NCBI GenBank assembly: GCA_934561485.1
Contig: CAKTGS010000008.1
Span: 1-41,090, forward strand
Length of the DNA: 41,090 nt
Direction: 5' to 3'
Source of the DNA: an uncultured Faecalibacterium sp.
GTDB lineage: Bacteria; Bacillota; Clostridia; Oscillospirales; Ruminococcaceae
The notes under the pieces are model-generated. The model ran no database searches. It worked only from the letters and a program-made list of their open reading frames with translations, and was not told the DNA's origin. Shown here in pieces: positions 8,058 to 17,529 of the stretch. The translations under genes and the position numbers were made by a program. Each line of letters starts with the position of its first letter. The first letter of the stretch is position 1.

Positions 8058-11000
8058 GTGCAGAAGAGTTATCGCAAAAATATCCTGCGTGAAATGAAGG
8101 GCAATGCCAGCCGCATGGTATCGCTGTTCGGCATTGTGATGCTGGGCGTGATGATGCTGACCGGCCTGATGAGCTTTGCCCCCAGTATGCGCAATGCCGG
8201 GCAGAAATACTATGTGCAGCAGAATGTGTTCGACCTCCGGGTACTGTCCACCCTGGGCCTTTCGGAAGAGGACATTGCCGCCATTGCCGCCACTGAAGGC
8301 GTGGAAGCCGTGATGCCGGTGAAGTATCTGGATACGGAAGCCGGCTGGGAAGGGGAGGACGAGGCCATTGTGGTGCGTCTGCAGCAGCTGCCTGCCGACC
8401 CGGAAGCCGACACCGATGCCAACATGAACCGCCTGGTGCTGCGCTCCGGCCGGATGCCGGAAGCGGCGGACGAGTGCGTGGTGCATGTGATGGGGTATCA
8501 GACTGATGTGGAGCTGGGCACCGTGCTTACCCTGCCGGACGAGACGGACGGAACGAAGCACCGGCAGTACACGGTGGTGGGCCTTGTGCAGGACCCGCAG
8601 CACATCTCTACCGATAAGGAGAGCAGCACCATCGGAACCGGCCAGCTGGACTATATCGCCTTTGTGCCGGACGGGGAGCTGACGGCAGATTATTACACGG
8701 TTTGTTATATCAAGGCGGAAAATGCCGATCAGTACGACAATTATTCGGACGAATACCAGGCTGCCGTGGATGCGGTGGCCGACCGGCTGGAAGCCATCAG
8801 TGCGGCCCAGTGCACCCAGCGCCGGGCGCAGCTGATCGACACCGCCAACGAGAAGCTGGACGATGCCCGCCAGACCTACAACGAAAAAAAGACGGAAGCA
8901 GAGCAGAAGTTTGCCGAGGCGGAACAGCAGCTGGCGGACGCCCAGCAGCAGCTGGACGATGCCAAAGCCCAGCTGGAAGCAGGCGAGACCGAGCTGGCTG
9001 CCCAGAAGGAAGCACTGCCTGATACGATGCAGAGCGGAGCGGATCAGCTGGTGGACGGCGAGAGCCAGGTGCTGGATTTTGAGGATCAGCTGCAGCAGAT
9101 CGAACTGCTGGTCAACCTGAAAAAGGTGGCCGACCCGCTGCTGGACTATGCCGAAACTGCCCTGCGCAACGCCCAGAAGGCCCTGGACGAAGCGGAACCG
9201 GCGGATGAAGAATACACCGAGCTGCGGGATGCCCTGACCAAGGCGCAGAACGCTTATGATAATATTTACAACCAGCTGCAGGGATACCAAAGCCAGCTGG
9301 ATGCCGGCAAACAGCAGATGTATGCCAACGGGCTGATCTCGTCCCCGAACCTGAGCAACGATCAGCTGGTGACCGAAGCAAAGGCCGCCCTGCGCAAGCT
9401 GAAAGTGCAGCTGCTGCAGGGGCAGCTGCAGCTTACCACCGGCACTGCCACGGCCTACACCCAGTTTGATGCCGCGCGCGAAAAGCTGAATGCCGGCTGG
9501 GAAGAATACAATGCCGGAACCGAAAAACTGGAAGCTTCCCGCGCCGAGTACGAGACCCAGAAGGCAGATGCCGAACAGCAGCTGGCGGACGGCCTGCAGC
9601 AGCTCAACGATGCCGAGGAGCAGGTGAGCCAGATTAAAAACGGCGAGTGGTATGTGCTGGACCGCGGCAGCACCATCAGCTTTGTGACCTTGGAACAGTA
9701 CGCCGACCGCATGGATGCCATTGCCCGGGTGTTCCCAGTGTTCTTCTTCCTGGTGGCAGCCCTAGTGGCCACCACCACCATGACCCGCATGGTGGACGAG
9801 AACCGCCTGCAGATGGGCACCCTGAAAGCCCTGGGCTACTCCAATGCGCGCATTGCGGGCAAATACCTGTTCTATGCCCTGACCGCCAGCGTGCTGGGCA
9901 GCCTGGCAGGCATGGCCATCGGCTTTGTGGTGTTCCCGCTCATCATGTGGTACGCCTACGAGATGATCTTCAGCGTTCCCACCTTTACGCTGCAGTTCTA
10001 CCCCGGCATGGCAGCGGCCAGTGTGGCCATCAGCACGGCGGTCATCGGCCTGGCTACCTGGAACGCCTGCCGCGCCAGCCTGAAGGAAAAAAGCGCCGCC
10101 CTGCTTCTGCCCCGTGCCCCGGCGGCGGGCAAGCGCATCTTCCTGGAATACATGACCCCGCTGTGGAAGCGCATGAGCTTTTCGCAAAAGACCACGGCAC
10201 GCAACCTGTTCCGGTATAAAAAGCGCTTCTTCATGACCGTTCTGGGCGTGGCGGGCTGCACGGCCCTGCTGCTTATCGGCTTTGGCATTCAGGATTCTCT
10301 GCTGCCCATCGTGACCAAGCAGAGCACCGAGCTGACCCACAACGACCTGACCGTTTCCTTCAATGACGAAAAAGCCCTGACCATGGAAAGCGGCCTGGGC
10401 GATGCTTTGAAGGCCAGTGGGCAGATCAAGAACTGGGGCGCGTTCTACACAAAGTCGGTGTCCATCTACAATGCAGACGGCGAAAGCGCCAGCGTGAGCA
10501 TTGTGGGTACCGAGCAGGACAGCACCATGACCCGCTACACCACCTTCCGCACCCGCAAGGGGCACCAGGCGATCGACTTTGACGACAGCAGCGTGATCCT
10601 GACCGAGAAAACCGCGCTGAACCTGGGCGTGCAGGTGGGCGATACCATCTGGGTGGAAAACCCGGCGGGGGAGCGGGTGCCGCTGACCCTGACCGGCATC
10701 ACCGAGAACTACATGTTCACCCGGCTGTATGTTTCCCGCAGCCAGCTGGAAACCGTGCTGGACACCCAGGACATTGCCTGGAACACGGTGTATGCCCAGA
10801 CCGCCTGCGATACCGCCGCCGACCGGGATGCCATGCGGCAGACCCTGCTGGCCTGCAACTACGTCAGCGCGGTGAGCTTTACCGAGGATACCACCTCCAT
10901 GTTTGACAACCTGATTGTCAGCCTGAACTACGTGGTCATCCTGGTGATCGTGTGTGCGGCGGCGCTGGCAGCCGTGGTGCTGTACAACCTGATCAGCGTG

Positions 11001-11324
11001 AACCTGGCCGAGCGCACAAAGGAGCTGGCCACCATCAAGGTGCTGGGCTTTTATGATAAGGAAGTGTACCGCTACATTTTCCGCGAGATCGAGCTGCTGG
11101 CCCTCATCGGCTCCGGCGTGGGCCTGCTGCTGGGCATTCCGCTGCACCAGTTCATCATCCGCACGGTGGAAATGGATCAGCTCATGTTCATCCGCACCAT
11201 TGCCCCCCGCAGCTATCTGTTCAGTGTGGCGCTGACCATGCTGTTCACCCTGGTGGTCTGCTTTGTGATGCGGCGGCATGTCAAGCGCATCAGCATGGTG
11301 GAGAGCATGAAAGCCCCAGAGTAA
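8058..11324 (+). CDS. FtsX-type ABC permease with long coiled-coil ectodomain
   Basis: Large membrane subunit partnering the ATPase upstream; 1088 residues. An N-terminal helix (about 20-40) is followed by a MacB-like periplasmic region, then a Gln/Ala/Glu-rich heptad segment (about 255-540) that should form a long antiparallel coiled coil. A first FtsX module of three helices starts near residue 555 (FPVFFFLVAALVATTTMTRM). A further helix near 725, a second ectodomain and a second FtsX module near 955-1080 follow, ending VKRISMVESMKAPE. The gene uses GTG at 8058 with a weak ribosome site, suggesting translational coupling to the ATPase. Mechanotransmission is a plausible mode, by family analogy. 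Confidence 0.9.
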   Translation: MQKSYRKNILREMKGNASRMVSLFGIVMLGVMMLTGLMSFAPSMRNAGQKYYVQQNVFDLRVLSTLGLSEEDIAAIAATEGVEAVMPVKYLDTEAGWEGEDEAIVVRLQQLPADPEADTDANMNRLVLRSGRMPEAADECVVHVMGYQTDVELGTVLTLPDETDGTKHRQYTVVGLVQDPQHISTDKESSTIGTGQLDYIAFVPDGELTADYYTVCYIKAENADQYDNYSDEYQAAVDAVADRLEAISAAQCTQRRAQLIDTANEKLDDARQTYNEKKTEAEQKFAEAEQQLADAQQQLDDAKAQLEAGETELAAQKEALPDTMQSGADQLVDGESQVLDFEDQLQQIELLVNLKKVADPLLDYAETALRNAQKALDEAEPADEEYTELRDALTKAQNAYDNIYNQLQGYQSQLDAGKQQMYANGLISSPNLSNDQLVTEAKAALRKLKVQLLQGQLQLTTGTATAYTQFDAAREKLNAGWEEYNAGTEKLEASRAEYETQKADAEQQLADGLQQLNDAEEQVSQIKNGEWYVLDRGSTISFVTLEQYADRMDAIARVFPVFFFLVAALVATTTMTRMVDENRLQMGTLKALGYSNARIAGKYLFYALTASVLGSLAGMAIGFVVFPLIMWYAYEMIFSVPTFTLQFYPGMAAASVAISTAVIGLATWNACRASLKEKSAALLLPRAPAAGKRIFLEYMTPLWKRMSFSQKTTARNLFRYKKRFFMTVLGVAGCTALLLIGFGIQDSLLPIVTKQSTELTHNDLTVSFNDEKALTMESGLGDALKASGQIKNWGAFYTKSVSIYNADGESASVSIVGTEQDSTMTRYTTFRTRKGHQAIDFDDSSVILTEKTALNLGVQVGDTIWVENPAGERVPLTLTGITENYMFTRLYVSRSQLETVLDTQDIAWNTVYAQTACDTAADRDAMRQTLLACNYVSAVSFTEDTTSMFDNLIVSLNYVVILVIVCAAALAAVVLYNLISVNLAERTKELATIKVLGFYDKEVYRYIFREIELLALIGSGVGLLLGIPLHQFIIRTVEMDQLMFIRTIAPRSYLFSVALTMLFTLVVCFVMRRHVKRISMVESMKAPE

Positions 11325-11484
11325 AGAACCGGCAAAGAGAAGGCACACAAATTCATAGAAGCTTCATAAAAGAAACATAATCTCGCCGTAATTCTTTGCT
11401 AAGATAAAACCACCGAAGAATGCAGCCGCAAGCGTTCTTCCGGAACATGATTCCTCCTTTTCTAAACCAAATACCGCAAAAGAA

Positions 11485-11526
11485 ACACCGCACAGCTGTC
11501 TGCCGAAAGCTGTGCGGTGTTTTTGT
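11485..11526. terminator. Bidirectional terminator between convergent genes
   Basis: ACACCGCACAGCT (11485-11497) and AGCTGTGCGGTGT (11508-11520) form a perfect 13-bp stem with T5 on the plus strand and a TTTCTTTT tail on the minus strand. It serves the ABC permease and the glycosyltransferase gene, which converge here. The remaining bases of 11325-11484 show nothing recognisable. Confidence 0.9.
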
Positions 11527-11548
11527 CTGCCAGAAAGAACGGCGGCAG

Positions 11549-12295
11549 TTACTGGGCCGGCAGCACCTGCAGCTCCTGCACCTCGGCGGCCAGGGCATCG
11601 GCCTGTTCCTGAGTCAGCTTTTTGCACTGCACCATCCGCTTGAGCACCACCTGGGTGCGCTTGAGGGCAAGGTCCGGGCTGCTGTTGGGCGAGTAGGCCG
11701 AGGGAGCATTGGGCAGGCCTGCCAGCATGACCGCCTCGGCGTCCGAAAGCTGCAGCGGCGTTTTGCCAAAGTAGCCCTGCGCGGCCTGCCGGATGCCGTA
11801 ATAGCCGCTGCCGAAGTAGATGGTGTTGACGTACATTTCCAGGATCTGTTCCTTGTTGTACTGCTTTTCCAGTGCAAGGGCCGCAAACATCTCGGCGGCC
11901 TTGCGGGCCATCCGCTTTTCCTGCGTGAACAGCTCATTCTTGGCCAGCTGTTGGGTAATGGTGCTGCCGCCCTCCACAAAACCACCGGCGCGCAGGTCCG
12001 CCAGCAGAGCGCGCAGAATGGATACCGGGTCCACACCGCAGTGCAGGGCAAAGCGCTCGTCCTCCACGGCGATCACGGCATCGAGGTAGGTCTGCGGCAG
12101 TTCGCTGTAGGGGACAAAATCGGCACGGGAAGAGATCTCTTCATAAAAAGTTTCAATGGGGTGCTGCTGCACCGCACTTTCGTACAGCTTGTACCCCTGC
12201 CAGGCCAGAACGCTGCCGGCCAGCAGCAGGCCCAGAAGGGCCAGCACAAGCAGGGTGATGAGCAGCTGCTTGAGGATATAAAAGAGGATTCGCAT
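11549..12295 (-). CDS. mtgA: Monofunctional peptidoglycan glycosyltransferase (GT51)
   Basis: Polymerises lipid II into glycan strands on the outer face of the membrane. 248 residues: an N-terminal membrane anchor (about 5-30) and a GT51 domain, with no transpeptidase domain, so MtgA-like rather than a class A PBP. Catalytic motif 1 is VIAVEDERFALHCGVD, containing the general-base Glu, and motif 2 is GGSTITQQLAKN; KAAEMFAALALEKQYNKEQI and YVNTIYFGSGYYGI are later GT51 motifs. ATG 12295 follows AAAGGAG. A GTG farther upstream in frame has no ribosome site and would bury the anchor. It is a single gene on the minus strand. Confidence 0.92.
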   Translation of the reverse strand: MRILFYILKQLLITLLVLALLGLLLAGSVLAWQGYKLYESAVQQHPIETFYEEISSRADFVPYSELPQTYLDAVIAVEDERFALHCGVDPVSILRALLADLRAGGFVEGGSTITQQLAKNELFTQEKRMARKAAEMFAALALEKQYNKEQILEMYVNTIYFGSGYYGIRQAAQGYFGKTPLQLSDAEAVMLAGLPNAPSAYSPNSSPDLALKRTQVVLKRMVQCKKLTQEQADALAAEVQELQVLPAQ

Positions 12296-12616
12296 GGGTT
12301 CGCTCCTTTCCGGGGCAGGCAAAACAGGCAATGACAGGATGATACCAAATCGGTGCCCGCTTTGCAAGAGATATTCTTCTACAGTATAAAACGAAGAGAT
12401 TGCCGTTTTGTGACAGCGGTGTGAATTTTGCGGCAGGAGCCTGCCCCAAGGATACACCTCCGGCCTTAAAAGAATCCAAAGCCGGGGTCACGCAGGGCTT
12501 AAAAAGGAAGAAAATGGAAAAGTATTACTCTTGCCCGGAATGCACAAGCGGCAGGGCGAAAACCGGGCGGAGCGTCATGCAGAAAATGCAATTTAAAAAA
12601 ATGAGGAATTAACCTA
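12296..12616. other. Intergenic region between divergent genes
   Basis: It holds the mtgA 5' region; on the minus strand a TATACT -10-like word lies at 12388-12383 with no convincing -35. A 32-codon ORF at 12514 has a weak ribosome site but no support. Nothing else is recognised. Confidence 0.4.
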
Positions 12617-12645
12617 TTGACAAACTGGGTAAGAGCGGATATAAT
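12617..12645 (+). promoter_or_regulatory. Consensus sigma-A promoter
   Basis: TTGACA (12617-12622), 17-base spacer, TATAAT (12640-12645): a perfect vegetative promoter. Expected start is near 12652, about 350 bases before the sulfhydrylase gene, so a long leader is transcribed. Such a strong promoter fits control by attenuation downstream. Confidence 0.93.
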
Positions 12646-12755
12646 GCAAACAACAAATCCACAAACCTAGTGGGAAATTGAAAAAGAGATTTCCGGAACG
12701 CATCGTTCGAGGGTTGTAGATGATTGGGAAAGTAAACCGAAAGGAGGGCATAGAA

Positions 12756-12884
12756 ATGAAGCTGATTTGGAAGAGCCTGCTGCATGCGAATTTCCGCTGT
12801 GGGCGAATGTGCTGTGACCGGGCAGATCTGCTGGCTGCGAACGGTGCGTTGCCCTCCGGGATGCGAATGTGTACCCGAGTGTAA
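12756..12884 (+). CDS. Cysteine-containing leader peptide (42 aa)
   Basis: A small ORF too short for usual gene calling. It begins at ATG 12756 behind the strong site AAAGGAGGG, 7 bases away, and ends at TAA 12884. The peptide starts MKLIWKSLLHANFRCGRMCC, with Cys at 15, 19, 20 and 39 and basic residues around them. It lies about 100 bases after a consensus promoter and is followed by an intrinsic terminator before a sulfur-assimilation gene. That arrangement matches ribosome-mediated attenuators, in which scarcity of the encoded amino acid stalls the ribosome. I infer that cysteine (perhaps Arg or Met) is sensed. A stand-alone peptide function is possible but less likely. Confidence 0.72.
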   Translation: MKLIWKSLLHANFRCGRMCCDRADLLAANGALPSGMRMCTRV

Positions 12885-12918
12885 CGTGAGCGCGGTAAAA
12901 GCATAAGAACTGCCCGGT
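12817..12918 (+). promoter_or_regulatory. Candidate antiterminator pairing arms
   Basis: ACCGGGCAG (12817-12825), immediately after the tandem Cys codons of the leader ORF, is perfectly complementary over nine bases to CTGCCCGGT (12910-12918). The second arm overlaps the 5' arm of the terminator at 12913-12923, so the two structures exclude each other. Confidence 0.6.
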
Positions 12919-12952
12919 GTGCTGCCTGCAACGAAGCACATCGGGATTTTTT
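12913..12952 (+). terminator. Attenuator terminator before the sulfhydrylase gene
   Basis: CCCGGTGTGCT (12913-12923) pairs with AGCACATCGGG (12935-12945), one G-U pair, followed by ATTTTTT. It lies between the leader ORF and the sulfhydrylase start on the same transcript, so it would stop transcription unless an alternative fold forms. Confidence 0.88.
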
Positions 12953-12998
12953 GTATCAGGAAATTATACTAAAAGTTGAATGAGAGAGGTATACTACT

Positions 12999-14288
12999 AT
13001 GTCTAACTATAAATTTGAGACCCTGCAGCTCCACGTTGGTCAGGAACAGCCTGATCCCGCCACCGACTCCCGTGCAGTGCCCATTTACCAGACCACTTCT
13101 TACGTGTTCCGCAACAGCCAGCACGCCGCCGACCGCTTCGGCCTGGCCGATGCCGGCAACATCTACGGCCGCCTGACCAACTCCACCCAGGACGTGTTCG
13201 AGAAGCGCATTGCTGCTCTGGAGGGCGGCGTGGCTGCTCTGGCAACTGCCTCCGGTGCAGCAGCCATCACCTACACCATCGAGGCTCTGGCTCAGGCCGG
13301 TGACCACATCGTGGCCCAGAAAACCATCTACGGCGGCAGCTACAACCTGCTGGAGCACACCTTGACCCAGTTCGGCGTTACCACCACCTTTGTGGATGCC
13401 CACAACCTGGAAGAGGTGGAAAACGCCATCCAGCCCAACACCAAGGCGGTTTATCTGGAGACCCTGGGCAACCCCAACAGCGATATCCCCGACATTGAGG
13501 CCATTGCAGCCATTGCACACAAGCACGGCCTGCCGCTGGTCATCGACAATACTTTCGGGACCCCGTACCTGATCCGTCCCATCGAGTATGGCGCAGACAT
13601 TGTGGTGCACTCCGCCACCAAGTTCATCGGCGGCCACGGCACCACCCTGGGCGGCATCATTGTGGACAGCGGCAAGTTCGACTGGAAGGCCAGCGGCAAG
13701 TACGGCAACATTGCCGCCCCCAACCCCAGCTACCACGGCGTTTCCTTTGCCGATGCTGCAGGCCCCGCTGCCTTTGTTACCTACATCCGTGCCATTCTGC
13801 TGCGTGATACCGGTGCTACCATTTCTCCGTTCAACGCCTTCCTGCTGCTGCAGGGCACCGAGACCCTGAGCCTGCGCATTGAGCGCCATGTGGAAAACAC
13901 CAAGAAGGTGGTGGAGTTCCTGGCCAACCACCCGCAGGTGGAAAAGGTCAACCACCCCTCTCTGCCGGATCACCCGGACCATGCCCTGTATGAGAAGTAC
14001 TTCCCCAACGGCGGTGCCTCCATCTTTACCTTCAACATCAAGGGTGGGCGCGAGGAGGCCTTCAAGTTCATCGACAACCTGAAAGTGTTCTCCCTGCTGG
14101 CCAACGTGGCCGATGTAAAGAGCCTGGTCATCCACCCGGCTTCCACCACCCACAGCCAGCTGACCGATGAGGAGCTGGCCGAGCAGCAGATCAATCAGAA
14201 CACCATCCGTCTGTCCATCGGCACCGAGCACATTGACGATATCCTGGCCGATCTGGAAGCAGGCTTTGCCGCTGTGCGCGGCGAATAA
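12999..14288 (+). CDS. metY: O-acetylhomoserine aminocarboxypropyltransferase / sulfhydrylase
   Basis: PLP enzyme of the Cys/Met-metabolism family that joins sulfide (or methanethiol) to O-acetylhomoserine, giving homocysteine (or methionine); some members also use O-acetylserine. 429 residues, the length typical of MetY rather than the ~380-residue MetB/MetC enzymes. The opening FETLQLHVGQEQPDPATDSRA is diagnostic. The PLP lysine is Lys208 in HSATKFIGGHG, and VIDNTFGTPY (181-190) carries the PLP-binding Asp. ATG 12999 follows GAGAGAGG. It sits alone between an attenuator and a terminator, which implies dedicated sulfur control. Confidence 0.94.
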   Translation: MSNYKFETLQLHVGQEQPDPATDSRAVPIYQTTSYVFRNSQHAADRFGLADAGNIYGRLTNSTQDVFEKRIAALEGGVAALATASGAAAITYTIEALAQAGDHIVAQKTIYGGSYNLLEHTLTQFGVTTTFVDAHNLEEVENAIQPNTKAVYLETLGNPNSDIPDIEAIAAIAHKHGLPLVIDNTFGTPYLIRPIEYGADIVVHSATKFIGGHGTTLGGIIVDSGKFDWKASGKYGNIAAPNPSYHGVSFADAAGPAAFVTYIRAILLRDTGATISPFNAFLLLQGTETLSLRIERHVENTKKVVEFLANHPQVEKVNHPSLPDHPDHALYEKYFPNGGASIFTFNIKGGREEAFKFIDNLKVFSLLANVADVKSLVIHPASTTHSQLTDEELAEQQINQNTIRLSIGTEHIDDILADLEAGFAAVRGE

Positions 14289-14380
14289 ACCCGGCGTTTG
14301 CTGCAAAAAGCGCCGATCCTTCTTATGTTTTCCTCCTATCCGTAAACTCTTCTTGTAAAACCGATTCCAAAACCATGCAG

Positions 14381-14411
14381 AAAGCCCTCCGGCGTGTCCG
14401 GGGGGCTTTTT
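14381..14411 (+). terminator. Terminator after the sulfhydrylase gene
   Basis: AAGCCCTCCGG (14382-14392) pairs with CCGGGGGGCTT (14398-14408) over a five-base loop and runs into T5. Confidence 0.9.
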
Positions 14412-14510
14412 GCGGTGCCCAAAAGCATTGGCGAAATTCACAAACCGGACATGATTTTTTTGTAAAAAAGTCGTATGGACAATTCGGCCCGGATGCGGTA
14501 TCATAATCGC

Positions 14511-14545
14511 ACAAGATTGTTACTCTCCTGTGAGGCATTACTTGT
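14511..14545 (+). promoter_or_regulatory. RAT-like antiterminator hairpin upstream of licT
   Basis: The stretch from ACAAG (14511) to CTTGT (14545) forms a stem with two asymmetric internal loops: ATTGTTACTC on the 5' side and GAGGCATTA on the 3' side. This matches the ribonucleic antiterminator (RAT) targets of BglG/LicT proteins, whose 5' half reads GATTGTTAC and 3' half GGCAAAAC. An overlapping hairpin using GTAC (14544-14547 and 14581-14584) could be the terminator but is weak. It suggests autoregulation. Confidence 0.65.
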
Positions 14546-14638
14546 ACACTTACATGCTCAAATCGGTTTGGAATGTGATGGTACTATAAGTTTTCGCCTG
14601 GGGGAGTTTATTTTTTTGCATGCGGGGCAAGAAGAACG

Positions 14639-15484
14639 ATGGAAGTTTTCAAGAAGATCAACAATAATGTCGCACTTGCCCGCGATGCAAAAGGACGTGA
14701 ACTGGTGGTATTTGGCAAGGGGATCGGCTTTCCGGCCATGCCCTACGAGCTGACCGACCTGACAAACGTCCAGCGTACCTTCTACGATGTCAACGAAAAG
14801 TATTTCGACCTGCTGCGGGATGTGCCTGAGGCCGTTTTTCTGGCGGCGGACGATATTGCCGATACGGCCCGCGAGGAACTGAATTGCTCGCTCAATTCCA
14901 ACCTGACCTACGCCCTGGCCGATCATCTGAACTTTGCCATTCAGCGCAGCCACGAGGGACTGGACGTCCGCGTGCCGCTGGCTTACGATATCAAGCACCT
15001 CTACCCGCAGGAATACGCCATTGCCAAAGAGGGCCTGCATACGCTGTGCCGCGCGCTGGGCGTTACCCTGCCGGAAAGTGAGACGGTGAGCATTGCCATG
15101 CACATCATCACGGCCGAAAATGAAGTGGGGGATATGCACTCCACCATCCTGACGGCCAAAGTCATCTCCGAGATTTCCAATCTTGTGGAAAAAACGATGT
15201 GCATCAAGCTGGACAAAGACAACTTCAGCTTTTCCCGCTTTGCCATGCATCTGCGGTACCTGGTGCAGCGCATGATGCGCGGCAAACCGCTGAACTCCGA
15301 CAGCGCCATGGACACCATGTTCATGACCATGCGCAAGGAATACCCCGATGTTTATGCCTGCGTGCAGCAGATCGACTTCTTTTTGCAGAACACCTACGAC
15401 TGGAGCTGCAGCAAGGAAGAGCAGCTGTACCTGATCATCCACATCCACCGCGTGTGCTCCGAGCGCCGCGCAGAGGAAAACTGA
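14639..15484 (+). CDS. licT: BglG/LicT-family transcription antiterminator
   Basis: RNA-binding antiterminator controlled by PTS phosphorylation; 281 residues. The N-terminal CAT RNA-binding domain (1-58) shows INNNVALARDAKGRELVVFG. PRD1 (about 65-170) has conserved His96 (ADHLNFA) and His155 (IAMHII). PRD2 (about 175-278) has His204 (FAMHLRYLVQ) and His268/270 (LIIHIHR). All four positions expected for regulatory phosphorylation are present. Downstream, a second RAT overlaps a terminator ahead of a beta-glucoside-type EIIBC, so this protein likely allows PTS expression when sugar is present. The gene symbol is by family; the sugar is not proven. Confidence 0.93.
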   Translation: MEVFKKINNNVALARDAKGRELVVFGKGIGFPAMPYELTDLTNVQRTFYDVNEKYFDLLRDVPEAVFLAADDIADTAREELNCSLNSNLTYALADHLNFAIQRSHEGLDVRVPLAYDIKHLYPQEYAIAKEGLHTLCRALGVTLPESETVSIAMHIITAENEVGDMHSTILTAKVISEISNLVEKTMCIKLDKDNFSFSRFAMHLRYLVQRMMRGKPLNSDSAMDTMFMTMRKEYPDVYACVQQIDFFLQNTYDWSCSKEEQLYLIIHIHRVCSERRAEEN

Positions 15485-15502
15485 ATTATCTTCGATCATT
15501 TC

Positions 15503-15539
15503 GGATCGTTACCCGCACACAGTTTGCGGGGCGTCACCC
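15503..15539 (+). promoter_or_regulatory. RAT antiterminator target upstream of the PTS gene
   Basis: Starts GGATCGTTACCCGCA and ends TGCGGGGCGTCACCC, closing as CCCGCA/TGCGGG with asymmetric loops ATCGTTA and GCGTCA. It closely follows the LicT-type RAT plan. Its 3' part (GTCACCC, 15533-15539) is also the 5' arm of the following terminator, so the two folds exclude one another. Confidence 0.82.
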
Positions 15540-15608
15540 AGATCATCGAGCAGAAACGGACCGAGAAAGACAGGGGCCGTACTATGCAGATGAGCGGGTG
15601 ACTTTTTT
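15533..15608 (+). terminator. RAT-competing intrinsic terminator
   Basis: GTCACCC (15533-15539) pairs with GGGTGAC (15596-15602), helped by TCATC/GATGA inside, and is followed by T6. It lies between licT and the PTS gene and overlaps the RAT. Confidence 0.85.
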
Positions 15609-15659
15609 GTTTTGTTGGTATATCCGCCGCCCGGCGCGCGAGGGCGGTGTGTTATATAA

Positions 15660-17366
<1,707 letters not shown>

Positions 17367-17385
17367 GCGAAGAAATTGTTCCATC

Positions 17386-17424
17386 GGATGCCCCGCTTGT
17401 ACAGAAAACGGGGCATCCTTTTTT
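17386..17424 (+). terminator. Terminator after the PTS gene
   Basis: GGATGCCCCG (17386-17395) and CGGGGCATCC (17409-17418) form a perfect stem followed by T6. Confidence 0.95.
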
Positions 17425-17529
17425 AAAAACTGAATCAGGCTCCCTCACGGAAAAACACGAACATTCACCCCCATTGATAAGAAGATACTGCGGAATGTGC
17501 CGCAGAACAGAAATGAAAGGGAAATGATT

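Noticed and set aside
12514..12612. Small ORF MEKYYSCPECTSGRAKTGRS... upstream of the metY promoter
   Set aside because: A weak AAGGAAG site and a CxxC pair are present, but it lies before the consensus promoter, has no clear promoter of its own and no family match, so it is not called.
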